A DNA stretch of 64,000 bases from Lepisosteus oculatus. Lineage: Eukaryota; Chordata; Actinopteri; Semionotiformes; Lepisosteidae. The notes beneath the pieces were generated by a model. The model was not told the origin of the DNA and did no database searches. It saw only the letters and a program-made list of their open reading frames with translations. The DNA lies in assembly GCF_040954835.1 (NCBI RefSeq), contig NC_090697.1:17166001-17230000 (forward strand), in the 5' to 3' direction. The position numbers and the translations under genes are program-made. Position 1 is the first letter of the stretch; every line of letters begins with the position of its first letter. Shown piece by piece: positions 1 through 11,562 of this stretch.

Positions 1-307
1 GGGGTTTCCCCCCCCCCCCCCCCACTCACAAAAAAACATTACTGGCTTGTACTACTCTATTGCGTTTTTTAAACAAAACTGCATATTACCAAGAGGAGAG
101 CAACAGGAACCAGTTCCAGATTCTCCTAAATGGATCCTTGTAGTGATTATTGCCCAGGTGTTTTGCATTACAGAAAATACATTGAGCTTTAGCAAGGGTC
201 TCAAGTTACTCCCAAAAAATTCCTTTATTAACATGATTTATCAGGGACTAAAGTAGAGCTGTTGCAGCACTTCCAATACTTAATCTTAAAAGCCAAACTG
301 TCCTTAC

Positions 308-2316
308 CTTTTGTTTTTCCAGCAATGAAAATGAAACCCAATTCATCCCTCAGAGAATCTGCAAAGACGTTTATACATTACTCTTGGTCTTCCTAATTTA
401 GATGGAAGGATTACTTGCCAATATTGCAAAAAAAAAAAAAAAAGCATGTAGCTTCAGGAGGATATCTACTCACTGGCAGGCAATTCAAAAAAACCCTGCA
501 GCACAGGTTACTGTTCAAATGCTGTCCAATATAAAATGAACAGGAGTACTGACCAGTGCAACACAAACATTTTATAGCCCAATTGTATTTACCCATTACG
601 TATTTCTCCAAAATCTCCTTTACTGCCAGAGCACTCCCCCATAGGCCTGAGAAAAAGAAAAAGCTTTAAAAATGCTGCCATTGTGGGAGTACTACTCTTT
701 TTGAAGCCAAGCAGGGAAGCTCTCACCTTGTAAATAGCACAAATCATGCTGTGGGTGGGGATGTTTTAGTTCTCCCTTCTCAAACTGACTTCCAAAGTTC
801 TTGGTGCTAATGAAAGCTCCATATGCAGGAAATCCTGCTTCATAGGGTGTGAACTCAAACCACATTTCTGTTCAAGGAAATTGAAAGTCTCATTAAAATG
901 CTTCAGCTTCACCATCTATAATCTTTTGGAGTGAAGAATATAAGTCATTTAGTATGCCAAGAGCCCCATTATTGTATCAGAAGGGCATCCTCTGGATTAG
1001 GGGTCTTTAGAATGAGTGCGAGAGTAGTGGCATGCTTTTCTATACTGAAGCAATTCCATTTAGAAAGGCAATAACGGATGAGCCCAACTGAGAAAAATGC
1101 TGCACCTGGACATAACCTTGTCTTAAGTATGGAGGAATTGGTACCTGGTGGAGACAGTTCTGGCTTCTCAGTATTAAGGAGGTCTTTATCAATGGCTGCA
1201 TAAATAGGGTAAGGGAGCTTTCCACTAATAAGTGGATCATTGTGCTCAGGCAGAGTGCAGGTGTACAGCTGGAAAAAAAAAAAAAAAAAGATCAAAGAAA
1301 TTGAGTAACGTGAAGTGCTGCTTTGAGCTCAGTGTGCATTGGAAACCAGGTTTTACCTTCTTAATCATCTGGCTCACAATCAGAGTTCCCCAGATATTGG
1401 TGCAGGAGAAAACATCCGTCTTGGACGCCTCCAGCAGTCGGTCCAGCAAAGGCCTGCTGTTCCCCAGCTTTTCCATCACTTTAGAGAACCCAAAGCCTGA
1501 GCTTCCAAGACTGGCCAGTATTTTGGTGACCAAGAGATCTAACTCCTTTACCCATGATGGGTTTTCACAAACTGAAGACATAGCCCTTTGAGAAATAAAA
1601 GCCAAGATTAGTGCCTACAAACATGCAAGGCAAATTAGCATCTAATGTGATTTGTATTTCATTTTGTTGAAAGCTTACCCACCAAGAATAGATTTAAACT
1701 GATTAGCATTCTATGGAGAATACATTTTTTGCGTTGTTGTACTAATGGGGTTTTATTCCAATTTTAGAATTAGATGGCTTACTTTCCAAACCTCTGAATA
1801 GTCAACCACTTTTAGAGTATGTCAGATCTTTGGCAACTGGAACTTTCATATTCTGAAAGATTCATTGGGAAGACACGTTCCCTCCCCACCCTTATCTCTA
1901 TCCCTTTTATGGTGCACTGCTGAGCACGTACCCACCACAACCCCCCAACAAGCTGTCAATTAACAGGTTCCTCACCAGGTGGACCCAGAGACCCCACAGA
2001 GATACATGGCCGAGTCCAACAATCCAGTTTCCTTTAATCCACACAGTGAGCCAAGCAAAGCAATCATGGCACGGAGACCCCCACCAGAGCCCAGGATGGC
2101 AATAACAGGGGTCTGGAGAAGGAAGAGATATCTTAACACTGGACGATCTCCAAAAGATCATTAACTCCAATAAAGCTACCTCCAACATACTGTACCTGCT
2201 GCATTGGCAGCTCTTTCCCCAATAGTGTTTTTAGATCGGCATTGACAATTTCTCTTCTTTTGGCTACAGCTTCTTCCTCCCCTTTTGACAGAGAGGAAGA
2301 AAGGCGTACAGATGTG
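308..2316 (-). CDS. PLA2G4C-like: cytosolic phospholipase A2 gamma-like, partial (7 exons, catalytic N-terminal half)
   Basis: Calcium-independent-type group IV phospholipase A2, expected to release fatty acids from membrane phospholipids. Exons in transcript order: 2316-2196, 2112-1976, 1585-1357, 1268-1145, 867-727, 646-593, 358-308; all have AG/GT borders and phases that join without a stop (857 nt, about 285 residues). Visible family marks are the KGEEEAVAKRREIV helix, the oxyanion loop GSGGGLRAM (Arg codon 2071-2073), and the nucleophile elbow GVSGSTW (Ser codon 1987-1989) continuing across a splice into AMSS. Further on come NIWGTLIVSQMIKK, LPYPIYAAID, MWFEFTPYEAGF, GAFISTKNFGSQFEKG and GLWGSALA. 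No C2 domain is seen, which fits the gamma type. The catalytic Asp region and C-terminus are beyond the left edge. The start codon was not found; the first exon listed begins inside a codon, so at least one upstream exon is missing. The exon at 308-358 is the least certain. Fish carry several such paralogues, so the exact orthologue is open. Confidence 0.88.
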
Positions 2317-4105
2317 CTGTGGAGGAAAGCAGATCTCACATTGAAGGTGGTACAATTAACAGGCATTTCCAGTAACCTCTTCATTCTAACCAAATGCACC
2401 ACAGAAGAAGAAAAAAAAAAAAAAAAGAAGGAGCACTCAACCTATTGGGGTTGGTCTGTGGCCACAGAATTTGTGAAGTAGCATCACCACCCCGTTTTAT
2501 TTATTTTTTTTGCAGGAACCTTGAATTGGTTGCCCCCTCTAATTTGTTCTGAGACTATTGCATCAAAAACCAGATGACCATCCTACTCCCCACCTCACAA
2601 CCTTCATTCACCTAATTCTGGTCCCCCAAGGCTGTCTTGCATAGTACAGGTAACAAGGCCATCTCCTGCTATGCCCCAAAGCTCAGGAATTCTATCCCTA
2701 AGGATATCACCATCTAAGCCCTCTAAAAAACCTTAATTGGGAGAGCTTTTATTCAATTAGTTCCATGTCTGTCTCTTTGCTTACCAACTGTATTCAAACA
2801 GTTATTGTAAATTTTATAATACTATGGTCTCCTCTCATTGCACACTAAGAGTCCACTTTTGAAGGTGTAAAAAGGCTTACCCCTTTACTTAATATACACC
2901 CTCTTCATTACAAGGATAGATGCTAAAAGGACCAGCCACTGGTTTCTTAATGAAAGATCAGGCTGTTAATACTTTAGCCACCTTGGACAACTAAGCTGGA
3001 AATAAAACCAATGGTATTACTATTGCATATCTAGTACCTGGCCCACAACAGTGCAGTTAAAATTTAAGCACAAGCAATTTGCTGGATGTTAAATTTAAAC
3101 CTGCATTACCCCCACAACTATTGCAGTAAGCATTTTTCCCCCCAGGTTCTCCACCCTAGTGGTGCAAATTGACAATTTACCATTTCAGTTATTGTGTTGA
3201 GTACTCATTTATTACAATTTAGATTGGTGGAGCAACTTAATTGCTTTCTTTGAGCAAGTACCATAAAGGATTCAACTATATTTAAAACACAAGCAGGGTT
3301 ACTACCAATGTAGCCAATTCATACCTGGACATCTCCCCACACTTTAAAGATTTCTCACAAGTAAACAAAGGCCTTCCCCTGAAATAAGATAAAGGTGCAT
3401 TAGTCCAATAACCATTACCAGGTGCAAATACTAGATGTCAGTTAACCTAGAGCACTACAGAGGTTTTAGTGGTACATATGACCAAGAAGCTACAGGATTT
3501 GAAAGTTGGTCAAATGGGAGTATAGTACTACCACTTAGGACTGAGACCAACCACCAAGGTGCAGCAGGACATTTAGAAATAAATGGCAGCCCTAAACTCC
3601 TTCAACCATGAGAAAAGAGCAGAGCAAAAGCTGGACTATACAAGCAGATTTAAGATGGGCCACAAAGAAACATGTAAAGCTTAATGCCTTACAAAAAAAA
3701 GGAAGCACCGTTATGGTCAAGCCTTTCAGGTGTGAGGGAAGAGGACAAAGCAACAGAATCTCATACTGTAGTTTTATGATCTAGCAATACCCTTTCAATT
3801 CTTTCACCTCCAATGGGTTCGCTCATTTAAGGAAGTAAAGTGGTTTTAAAAGAGCTTAATAGGGGTCTCCCAAAAAAATCCTCACATCAATAGTTGAGAC
3901 AACCCCTCACCATTGGTTGAGGGATTTAGCTAGATGAGGTTTTGTTACTTTGTAGCCAGTACTTAAGCACTGTGCCCCACAATCTCACTGGTGCAGGAGT
4001 TTGTAATTCAAAATGCAATCCTAATTAGGCAACAGCAAACAGCAACAAGATAATAACAATAGAGTCACAAAACAAGCAAATTTACACAGAGAAAAAGCCA
4101 CTTAC

Positions 4106-4190
4106 CCGTCACACAAACAAACTCAACTTCCTTTTTCCCAGAGCTGACTAATAAAACACCTACCGCCAGCCTACATATTTATTCACACTT
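4106..4190 (-). promoter_or_regulatory. possible promoter and non-coding first exon of the PLA2G4C-like gene
   Basis: On the minus strand an AATAAATAT TATA-like stretch (about 4174-4182) lies some 30 bases before a short segment ending in a good splice donor, GACGG|GTAAGTGG, at 4106. The position, 1.8 kb upstream of the first recognised coding exon, suits a 5' untranslated exon. There is no transcript evidence and the motifs are short. Confidence 0.25.
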
Positions 4191-4565
4191 TGCCACACCT
4201 GGTGCAGTTTCTGTACATTTTCTAGCCAGGTGCTGCTGGTTATTTGATAATTACTATGGTAATATATAGATATGGCCTAACAATGGTACAACACAGGTAA
4301 GGCAGAACTAGCAATTAAGCTATGTTAGGATAAGTGGAAAGGTTTATTGAAAACAGAATAACAATGAAAACTGACAAAGACTATTTTTCCATCCATGGTG
4401 CTGCAAAGCATAAACACAATCTGTCACCATGAATAATCTGTACTTAGAATACTAGGATCACTTTTAAATTATTGACTAATTAAGGAAGTATTTTTTTCAA
4501 TTAAAGCAACCTTGATTCTTGAGAGCCAGAATGTCTACAAGTTTTTTCTTTCAAATGAAAAATCA

Positions 4566-4835
4566 CATCTGCATGGAGTTGTAGTGCATATTCTCCCAAT
4601 GTTTTTGTGGGTTTCCCCCAGATGCTCCGGTTTCCTCTCACATTCCAAAGATATAATGATATGTTAACAGGTTTCTGGGAAGAAGTGGCCCTGGTATGAG
4701 TGCGTGTATGTTTGTGTGAGCCCTGTACTGGATTTTTAATCCATCCATGGTGTATCCCACCTTGCACCTATTGCTTGCTGGGTTAGGCACTGGCGTTCTC
4801 CACCACCTTGTACAAATGGTGGATTGATGAATATT
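4566..4835 (+). repeat. tRNA-type SINE, 3' part (truncated)
   Basis: Matches the body of the element seen more fully at 13600-13955 and 46575-46912: 'tttcctctcacattccaaag', then a 'ggcttctggga'-like stretch, 'tgagtgcgtgtatgtttgtg', 'gtgtatcccaccttgc' and a 'ttgcttgctgggttaggc' end. The tRNA-like head is missing. It is followed at once by a 5S-type SINE tail. Confidence 0.65.
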
Positions 4836-4855
4836 TAATATCAAAGGTAGCACAG

Positions 4856-5030
4856 ATACACTGACAGCTATTTCACCCTTAATATGTGATGCTACCGTCA
4901 CATCATCCAGGTGGATACTGCACATTGGTGGTGGTGGAGGGGACTCCCCATTACCTGTAAAGCGCTTTGAGTGGAGTGTCTGGAAAAGCACTATATAAGT
5001 GTAAGCAATTATTAATTATTATTATTAATA
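4856..5030 (+). repeat. 5S rRNA-derived SINE, 3' tail fragment
   Basis: Carries the tail shared with the fuller copies: 'cacatcatccaggtgg', 'gcacattggtggtggtgg', 'acctgtaaagcgctttgag', 'gcactatataagtgtaagca' and a terminal ATT-rich run. The 5S-like head is absent, as expected for 5' truncation during target-primed reverse transcription. Confidence 0.75.
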
Positions 5031-7011
5031 GGCCATCAGCATAATATTCTCAATATTAACCAGTGATATGTTATGTTAGAGGTAACTCTTTTGGGGATAG
5101 AGTGTCTCTTATCACTATACAATATTTCCAAAGAATTATAGAAATTATTAAATACACATTATAATTATTAATTATAGCAAGGACCACACAAGTCTTCCAA
5201 TTCTATCTCTTGCATGTTTATGGTGAGAGAGGGTAGTGTGTTTAGATAAAATGGAAATCCTTTCCTAAACCAGTATTTCCCTGAATACTGTGAGGTATGA
5301 GCTGCTAGCCTCAGGTACTAACCACCTGGGAGAAGACAAATGGCTTTAGTTATTTCTTTCCACACAGTGAATGAGGCACTAGTATGTACCTTGTGGCTAT
5401 AGTTGTGTTAATTTTATAATAAAAAAACTGTTACAGCACCCCTGTTGGTGAAATTTAGAAACCATGGACATCCCTTTCACCCTCCTAGAGTTGTGTAATG
5501 ACCACAGCTAATACTCATTCAATTATTTCATAGAAAAGTTTAAATGATTATGTTCTTAGGTGCAGAACTAGCCTTTACCAGCCAGTAAGCCACTGTAATT
5601 TGTGTGTGCACCCCAGTTATTGATGCTATCAGGGCTGTCAAGGAATAGTTTTACTCCTTCTTGATCAGGTTTTGAACAACATGATCATGCACCTTGATTA
5701 TTTCAAAGTCACAACAGAGCAGAACTCAGATCTCTGGACCATTGAGAAAGAAGGAGGCTTGGTATGAGTTCATCGTTGATCCATTATTATTTGATCATCC
5801 ATACAGAAATATTCAATCAGAATCTCAAATTATTGCTGGAAATGTTGATTTGAAGCAAAATACAAGAAATGGAGGAGGTGCAGACAGAGGAATACAGGAA
5901 AGCAAGAATCAGAAAACTAATAATCAAACTTAAAAAAGACAAAAGATGTAGTCTGGCAGGCCAGTCTTTGAAGAAAGAGCGATCTTGCCACTAGAGGACA
6001 CCAAAGGCCTATTTCACTTTCAAAGAGTTTCAATGGTTATCAGTTGATTACATTATTGGTATTACATTATACATTATTGGTAAAGGTAAATTCTACATTC
6101 TCACTTAAGATTAATTAGTCTTTAGACTTAGTAATTTAGAGTATAGGGGGAGAGAGGGAGACAGCTTGAAAAAGGGGTTAGACTGTGGTCATACTGATAA
6201 TCAGAGACTTTGATTCCACCTGCCCTTAATCTGCCTTCCAATGGTATTAACTCTGACTTGGTGAAAGAACTCCTTAATCTTCATGGTTGAGGCTTTGCTT
6301 GAAATTCTGTAGCTGTCTGAGGAAGCTCAAAGTTAGTATTTTTTATTCTCAGTCCACTATTACACAAAACCAGTTAATTGATTTGTTGGTCTCTTTAATG
6401 TAAATTTGTGTGCCTAAATTTTAGTTTGTTTCAGCAAAGGTTTGAATACTTGTGTGGTCATAACCTTCCCATTTTTCTTTCAGAACAGTTTACAACTTTT
6501 TTGTTTTGGACATTAATTGACATTAACTGCTACTAAGACAAAACATTTCCTAAGAAAAAAGGAAATACAATTTCCTTATTGCACCATAGTAATCTCACAT
6601 TAAAGGGCTGTAAGATAAAACATTTAGGATGAGGATCTTTCACATGGGAATGTTAAAGATTGAGTGCATTTACATGTGAAGTCTCTTGACTTCTTATTAG
6701 CAGATCAGGTACAGTACGTGTTCTAGGAGGTCACATCACAGGAAGCAATTTGCTGTAGAGAGTCTCCAGTCCTGTCCCTTGTCCATTATATTTCATAGGT
6801 CTCTATAAGATCATTAAGTTAAAAATTGGCAGTCTTAAATAGAGATGACTATAGAGGAAACTGATCAATTTATTGAAAATCATCAAATCATCAAAGGCAT
6901 TGACAAAGTCAAGCCAGTGAACGTCTTCAGAATCAATGATGAAACATAACCCAGAAGAAACTCATGGAAACTACTTTGATGTGAATTTTAAACTAATTTA
7001 TCATGAGTCAT

Positions 7012-7140
7012 TTATTTATACAAAGGACTATGGGAGGATGGAATGAACCATCCAGGCAAGTAGTTGAATCCGATGCCGTGACTTGTTTGGATGAGATACT
7101 TGAATTACAAGTGGACTAGGCAAATGGCCTATGCTCATAT
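7012..7140 (+). repeat. fragment of an interspersed repeat family (also at 12480 and 59392)
   Basis: Shares the order of short blocks with the copy at 12480-12712: 'ctatgggaggatgg', 'ttgaatccgatg', 'tggatgagat', then a 'caaatggcct'-like block where the family has 'cgaatggtct'. It is degraded. The class is unknown; it resembles a LINE or SINE 3' region common in non-teleost fish. Confidence 0.4.
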
Positions 7141-8133
7141 TGCACCCTATCTTACAAATAATTGGAACAATTCATTTAGATTGGTATTGCATGTGATTTG
7201 CTTACTTCAGTAATTTATATATAATTTGTCCAAAGTCGGACTACACTTTCAGCCCTCATGAACCAGAACTTTCTTTAATTGAAAATGATTCCTTGCTTAC
7301 TTTATAACTGATATATAGGTTTTCCTGATCACTGGATACAGGTGAAGTAGAAAACCAATTGGATTGGGGCTCCCGAGGGACAAAAGCGTGTAATCACACA
7401 AAACGCTGAACAGAACACAGTTTTGTACAGACTATTCCCTTTCTGATCTCTAACTGTTAAAGTATTTTGTTTCCCTTGATGGAGTGTATGAGAAAGTGGT
7501 TGGAAGACTTCGGACATCAAGAAGTGGGGTACCACGCTGCCAAGGAGAGATTAAAGACCTTGTCAGAAATTGCAAAAATCTGACCGGATATAAGATGGAG
7601 GATTGGGATGGTTAAATGGATTGATATGTGTGTGTTTTGTATTGTTCTAATAAAAAAATGTTTCCCTTGATGAAGAAAATAAACAAAAATATGATCTTGA
7701 GTTGTGAAATCAAGAACAAAAGCTTTCGTATTTTTTGTATTCATGCAAAGATCATGTAAACAGAAATCATCATCGTGCTCATACTCTAGCAGCCATGACT
7801 TTTTTATGCTTTTTCATCTGAAAGTGGAGAAGCAAAAGGCAGGACAGTGTGTGATTAAGGTTAAAGTTATATTCCCAGGAGTCCATCATCGGGAGGCAGA
7901 ACGGTACTGGTTTCCCTCAGGTCCTCCGCCTCCAGGTACTGGGGTAGAGTGGGCTGTCGAGTGAGATGAGGAGCCCTGACAGAAGGTGGGTTGACTCCCT
8001 CTGGGAGCCTGCAGTAGGGGATACTGGGACAGGGGCAGGGGTGGCTGGTCCTCAAGGTGGGTAAGTCTGAGCAATGAAAGTTTGAACCCGTATCTGGTGT
8101 GGCCGTATCCCCTGGAGGTCCACTGGGGGTTGA

Positions 8134-8417
8134 CCACAGAGAGTCAGTGTAACTGACACAGAGAGTAAGGACCTCGGTTTTACATCTCATCCGAAGGACA
8201 GCGCCTGTTTACAGTATAGTGTCCCCATCACTATACTGGGGCATTAGGACCCACATGGACCGCAGGGTGAGTGCCCCCTGCTGGCCCCACTAACACCTCT
8301 TCCAGCAGCAACCTTAGTTTTTCCAAGGAGGTCTCCCATCCAGGTACCGACCAGGCTCACACCTGCTGAGCTTCAGGGAGTTGCCAGTTGTGAGTTGCAG
8401 AGTGATATGGCTGCTGG
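8134..8417 (-). repeat. 5S rRNA-derived SINE, 5' half
   Basis: Read on the minus strand it begins with the 5S-like head: an 'AGCTCAGCAGGTGTGAGCCT' A-box-like stretch, then a 'GGATGGGAGACCTCC' C-box-like stretch. The 'GGTGTTAGTGGGGCC' body and 'CACTATACTGTAAACAGGCG' follow. The element stops after the 'GAGGTCC' block, so the central and tail domains are missing. A short 'cacagagagt' unit is duplicated at the break (8135-8156). Confidence 0.8.
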
Positions 8418-9308
8418 AAATATTGAATATTGAAATATTACAATATGGAACTACTGGCCAACAATCGCTGGCAGACTTCCTGGGGATCTAGGTCTCCTTC
8501 CTGACTCTCCTCCCACAGGGACATGGACTCAGTTACTGCAATGTGGCGATTCACAAAAGGAGGAGACCTGGTCTTTCCATCCTCTCTCTATGGCAGTCAC
8601 TCTGTTCCCTGACCTGGTCCCTTTTCTGCGCAGACAGACCAAGGTCCGGTGAGCTCAAAGCCACACACCTGTTAGAGGCAAGCATTCTTCCAGGTGAGTG
8701 TCCTCGCCTGACTCCCACTGTCAGCCTGCCATAGTGGAGTTAGTCCGTCTTCTTCCCAAAACCCTACTCTCATCACAAAGAAGGCTCCACAGCCCAAGCG
8801 TTTGTCTCTTCATGCAAATATACTGTAACGTTGAGGGATTCACTAGGACAGTGTGGAGGGTCACAATCTGGAGGAGACTTCCGAAGGCTCATGAGTGTTT
8901 CTTTATTGCCCTTTTATTTTCTAAATGATAAGGCAATGAAGAGGTTGAGGTGAAAGAGAGTGAAAAGGGGATTCCTCTGGGTTTTTTTTTTTTGGGGGGG
9001 GGGTAAAAGGTAGGAAGAGGTGAGCCTAAGGGGAAAGGATAAAATTCACTGGCAGAACATTACAATTCTGTGTTGAATCGGCCCAAACCTGGTTCGGAGG
9101 AGAGGACAGTGATGGAGAATAAGCAGGAGACAGGTTTGCAGCTTCACAAAGGCAGTTTATGACCCTTTTAGTGATAGAGGAAGGAGCTGATAGTCAGGGG
9201 AGATATAAAGAGAGACTGTGGGTGGAGATAAAAAGAAATGGGGGAGCACAGTCTCTCACAGTTTGCCAAGTGGTGCAATGGGGGGTGAACGTTAAGAGGA
9301 CGCCCCTC

Positions 9309-9637
9309 TGTCACGGACGTCCAAAGGGACTACCCGAGGGCAGCAGGAGAGCGGAAAAGGACCCATATGCGTAGCGGCGAGATGGGAAAAAGGCCCAGGC
9401 TCGTAGTGCAAAGAGTTCAGGAATGCTGTATAGAAACCTATGCCCTCAGGTAGTGGACGTGGGGCGACCTGGTGCTAGGCGGGTCTCAGGACACCCGAAC
9501 GTCAATGCTGAGCCACAGCAGAGTGCAAGACCCGGAAATATATAGCCCAAGGGAAAGAGAGGGACCGGAAGGACAGCAGACCGGAAACTAGGGACAGGAC
9601 AGAGAAGGAGCGCCCTCTGGCTGCAGAGGGCGTGACA
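9309..9637 (-). mobile_element. solo LTR of an LTR retrotransposon, with target-site duplication
   Basis: A 329-bp segment starts TGTCACG and ends CGTGACA, a 7-bp terminal inverted repeat with the canonical TG...CA ends. It is flanked on both sides by CCCTC (9304-9308 and 9638-9642), a 5-bp duplication typical of retroviral-type integrase. On the minus strand a TATA-like 'GGGCTATATATTTCC' lies about 95 bases in, which suggests this orientation. It is more GC-rich than its surroundings. No internal region or second LTR is nearby, so it is a recombined solo LTR. Superfamily (Ty3, ERV or other) cannot be told from an LTR alone. Confidence 0.75.
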
Positions 9638-9829
9638 CCCTCCAATAAAGGGCATGAAGCTTATATAGGGATTGTAAACTGCAGTTCAAGGTCACGGGGC
9701 AATGATCCAGTCCATAACTCCGGTGGGGAGGGGGCAGACGCTCCAATACTATTACAGAGTTCTTCTGATATTACCGCATACACCACAAAAGTCAAAAAAG
9801 GTCTCGATTGCCATAACTCGAGAAAATAA

Positions 9830-10050
9830 TTTTGCAAGAGAATGACTTGTCTGTTTTTGTTTTTTGCACACTGCCTGTTGTCTCTGTCTTTCTTTTGCTA
9901 CACAATTGTATTGCTGTTGTTGTTGTTTTTTTTCTCTTTGTACTACTTATGTCCGAGAGCTAGCTAAATAGCATTTCGTTATACCATATACCATGTATAT
10001 GACTGTAATGACAATAAACTTGAAACCTGAAACTTGAAACTTGAAACTTG
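9830..10050 (+). repeat. LINE 3' end with short terminal tandem repeats
   Basis: The text 'ccgagagctagctaaatagc', 'atttcgttataccat', 'gtatatgactgtaatgacaa' and 'taaacttgaaac' followed by repeated 'ttgaaac' units (about 10015-10050) is the kind of 3' tail found on fish non-LTR retrotransposons of L2-like type. Only the 3' untranslated end is present. Confidence 0.55.
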
Positions 10051-10133
10051 TTTCTTCATCGCCACAGAATTCCATAGCGATTGTGCTCAATATTTCTGCC
10101 TGAAGAAGGTTTGCAGAGCTTTAGATATAGACA

Positions 10134-10416
10134 TGGGCAGAGTGGTGGCTCTGTAGCTAAGGATCTGCATCTCTGGCTGGAAGGTTACTGGTTCAAATCC
10201 CACAGCTGGCAGAGGAATCCAACTCTGTTGGGCCTCTGAGCAAGGCCCTTAACTCCAGCTGCTCCGGGGTGCTGTATAAATGACTGAGACTGTACTCTAA
10301 CCCAAGCTTCTCTCCCTATCTGTGTGTCTCATGGAGAGGAAGTTGGGGTATGTGAAAAGACAAATTCCTAATGCAAGAAATTGTGTATGGCTAATAAAGT
10401 GATCTTATCTTATCTG
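10134..10416 (+). repeat. tRNA-derived SINE, near full length
   Basis: Shows an A-box-like 'tggctctgtagctaagga' (10147-10164) and a B box GGTTCAAATCC (10190-10200) of an RNA polymerase III promoter. The body has 'actctgttgggcctctgagc' and 'ttgtgtatggctaataaag', and it ends in a run of 'tctta' units. The same element occurs at 28923-29205 (+) and 36324-36552 (-). Confidence 0.85.
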
Positions 10417-10630
10417 TGGGAAACCGCTTTGTAAAAACGACTCTTAAGCGGTCTGTCCTACAGCTTGTGGATGCAATATCAGATGTTTCATAATACGCCG
10501 CTAGTGAAAGGCTGCTGTTTTTCCAGCGTATATATTGCACGGCATAATAGCAAACGACAAACCTCATTAAAACTGTCATTTGCCATTTTGGCCAGAGTAA
10601 AATATTGAATTAAAACAAAAATAACGATGA

Positions 10631-11188
10631 AATAATAATAATTGCTTACACTTATCTAGCGCTTTTCTGGACACTCCACTCAAAGAGTGGTAATGGGGAC
10701 TCCCTTCCACCACCACCAATGTGCACCACCCACCTAGATGATGCGACGGCAGCCATAGTGCGCCAGAACACATCAGCTATCAGTGGGGAGGAGAGCAGAG
10801 TAATGAAGCCAATTCATAGATGGGGATTATTAGGAGGCCATTATTGGTAAGGGCCAATGGGAAATTTGGCCAGGATGCCGGGGTTACACCCCTACTCTTT
10901 TCACGAAATGCCCTGGGTTTTTAATGACCACAGAGTCAGGACCTCGGTTTCACGTCTCTTCCAAAAGACAGTGCCTGTTTACAGTATAGTGTCCCTGTCA
11001 CTATACTGGGGCATAAGGACCGAAATGGACCACAGGGTGAGCACCCCCTGCTGGCCCCACTAACACCTCTTCCAGCAGCAACCTTAGTTTTTCCCAGGAG
11101 GCCCCCCCAACCAGGTACTGACCAGGCTCACACCTGCTTAGCTTCAGTGGGCTGCCAGTTGGGAGTTGCAGAGTGATATGGCTGCTGG
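10631..11188 (-). repeat. 5S rRNA-derived SINE, near full length
   Basis: On the minus strand it runs from the head 'AGCAGCCATATCACTCTGCA' through the 5S-like internal promoter, a central region with 'ACCCCGGCATCCTGGCCAAA', and a tail 'GCGCTAGATAAGTGTAAGCA' ending in ATTATT. About 558 bp. This copy lies 375 bp upstream of the ATRAID start and is inverted relative to the copy at 12991-13552. Confidence 0.85.
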
Positions 11189-11509
11189 CTAAAATGGTTC
11201 AATCAACCAGATTATTTTTGACCACTGCGTCGTCCAGTTAATTCACAATACCATTGCCAGCGTTATTCTCAGGCAGTTAAATACACTAGCATTGTACGCA
11301 TTGTTGCTCCAGAAGAGGCTTTGGGTTTCTATACCGGAGTACCACCTTAAATTCACAGCTGCCGTCTTCTGCCATCGTTTGCAAAAACTGCGCTGAGCTG
11401 CGCAGAATCTGCAAAAAAATCCTGTACGTGGGGTTTGTTGCGTCACGCAGGAGCCCTGGCAGAAAAACGCCGATCGCAGCAGAGTTTGTGCAGAACTGCG
11501 GAACCAAAA

Positions 11510-11519
11510 ATCACGTGAT
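11510..11519 (+). promoter_or_regulatory. palindromic E-box/CLEAR-like site upstream of ATRAID
   Basis: ATCACGTGAT is a perfect 10-bp palindrome around CACGTG, 44 bases before the ATRAID start codon. TCACGTGA is the core preferred by MiT/TFE factors (TFEB, TFE3, MITF), and CACGTG also binds USF and MYC/MAX. The motif is read directly; its use is inferred from its place and from the lysosomal role reported for ATRAID. Confidence 0.45.
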
Positions 11520-11562
11520 TCCCGAATATATCTTGTGACCCGGACTATCTCTACAGTAAGAG

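Larger units (their letters stand above)
2317..11562. other. intergenic region between PLA2G4C-like and ATRAID
   Basis: AT-rich spacer between two divergently transcribed genes. Recognised contents are SINE fragments (4566-5030, 8134-8417, 10134-10416, 10631-11188), a repeat-family fragment near 7012-7140, a solo LTR (9309-9637), a LINE 3' tail (9830-10050) and the ATRAID promoter. In 2440-4100, 5031-7010, 7141-8133 and 8418-9308 I see no gene and no repeat that I can name. Open frames there are short and not conserved-looking. Confidence 0.6.

Noticed and set aside
64-160. Possible further PLA2G4C-like exon on the minus strand, with 'RIWNWF' in one frame.
   Set aside because: The acceptor is poor and the needed phase after the 308-358 exon gives a stop codon.
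7867-8190. A 107-codon minus-strand ORF upstream of and within a SINE.
   Set aside because: Part of it is the 5S-type SINE read in a chance frame; the rest is low-complexity Pro/Ser-rich.
8134-8417. Functional 5S rRNA gene.
   Set aside because: 5S-like boxes are present, but they belong to a SINE with a non-5S body; all copies are diverged.
10134-10416. tRNA gene from the A and B boxes.
   Set aside because: The flanking sequence does not fold into a tRNA cloverleaf, and the unit is a dispersed SINE with a long unrelated body.
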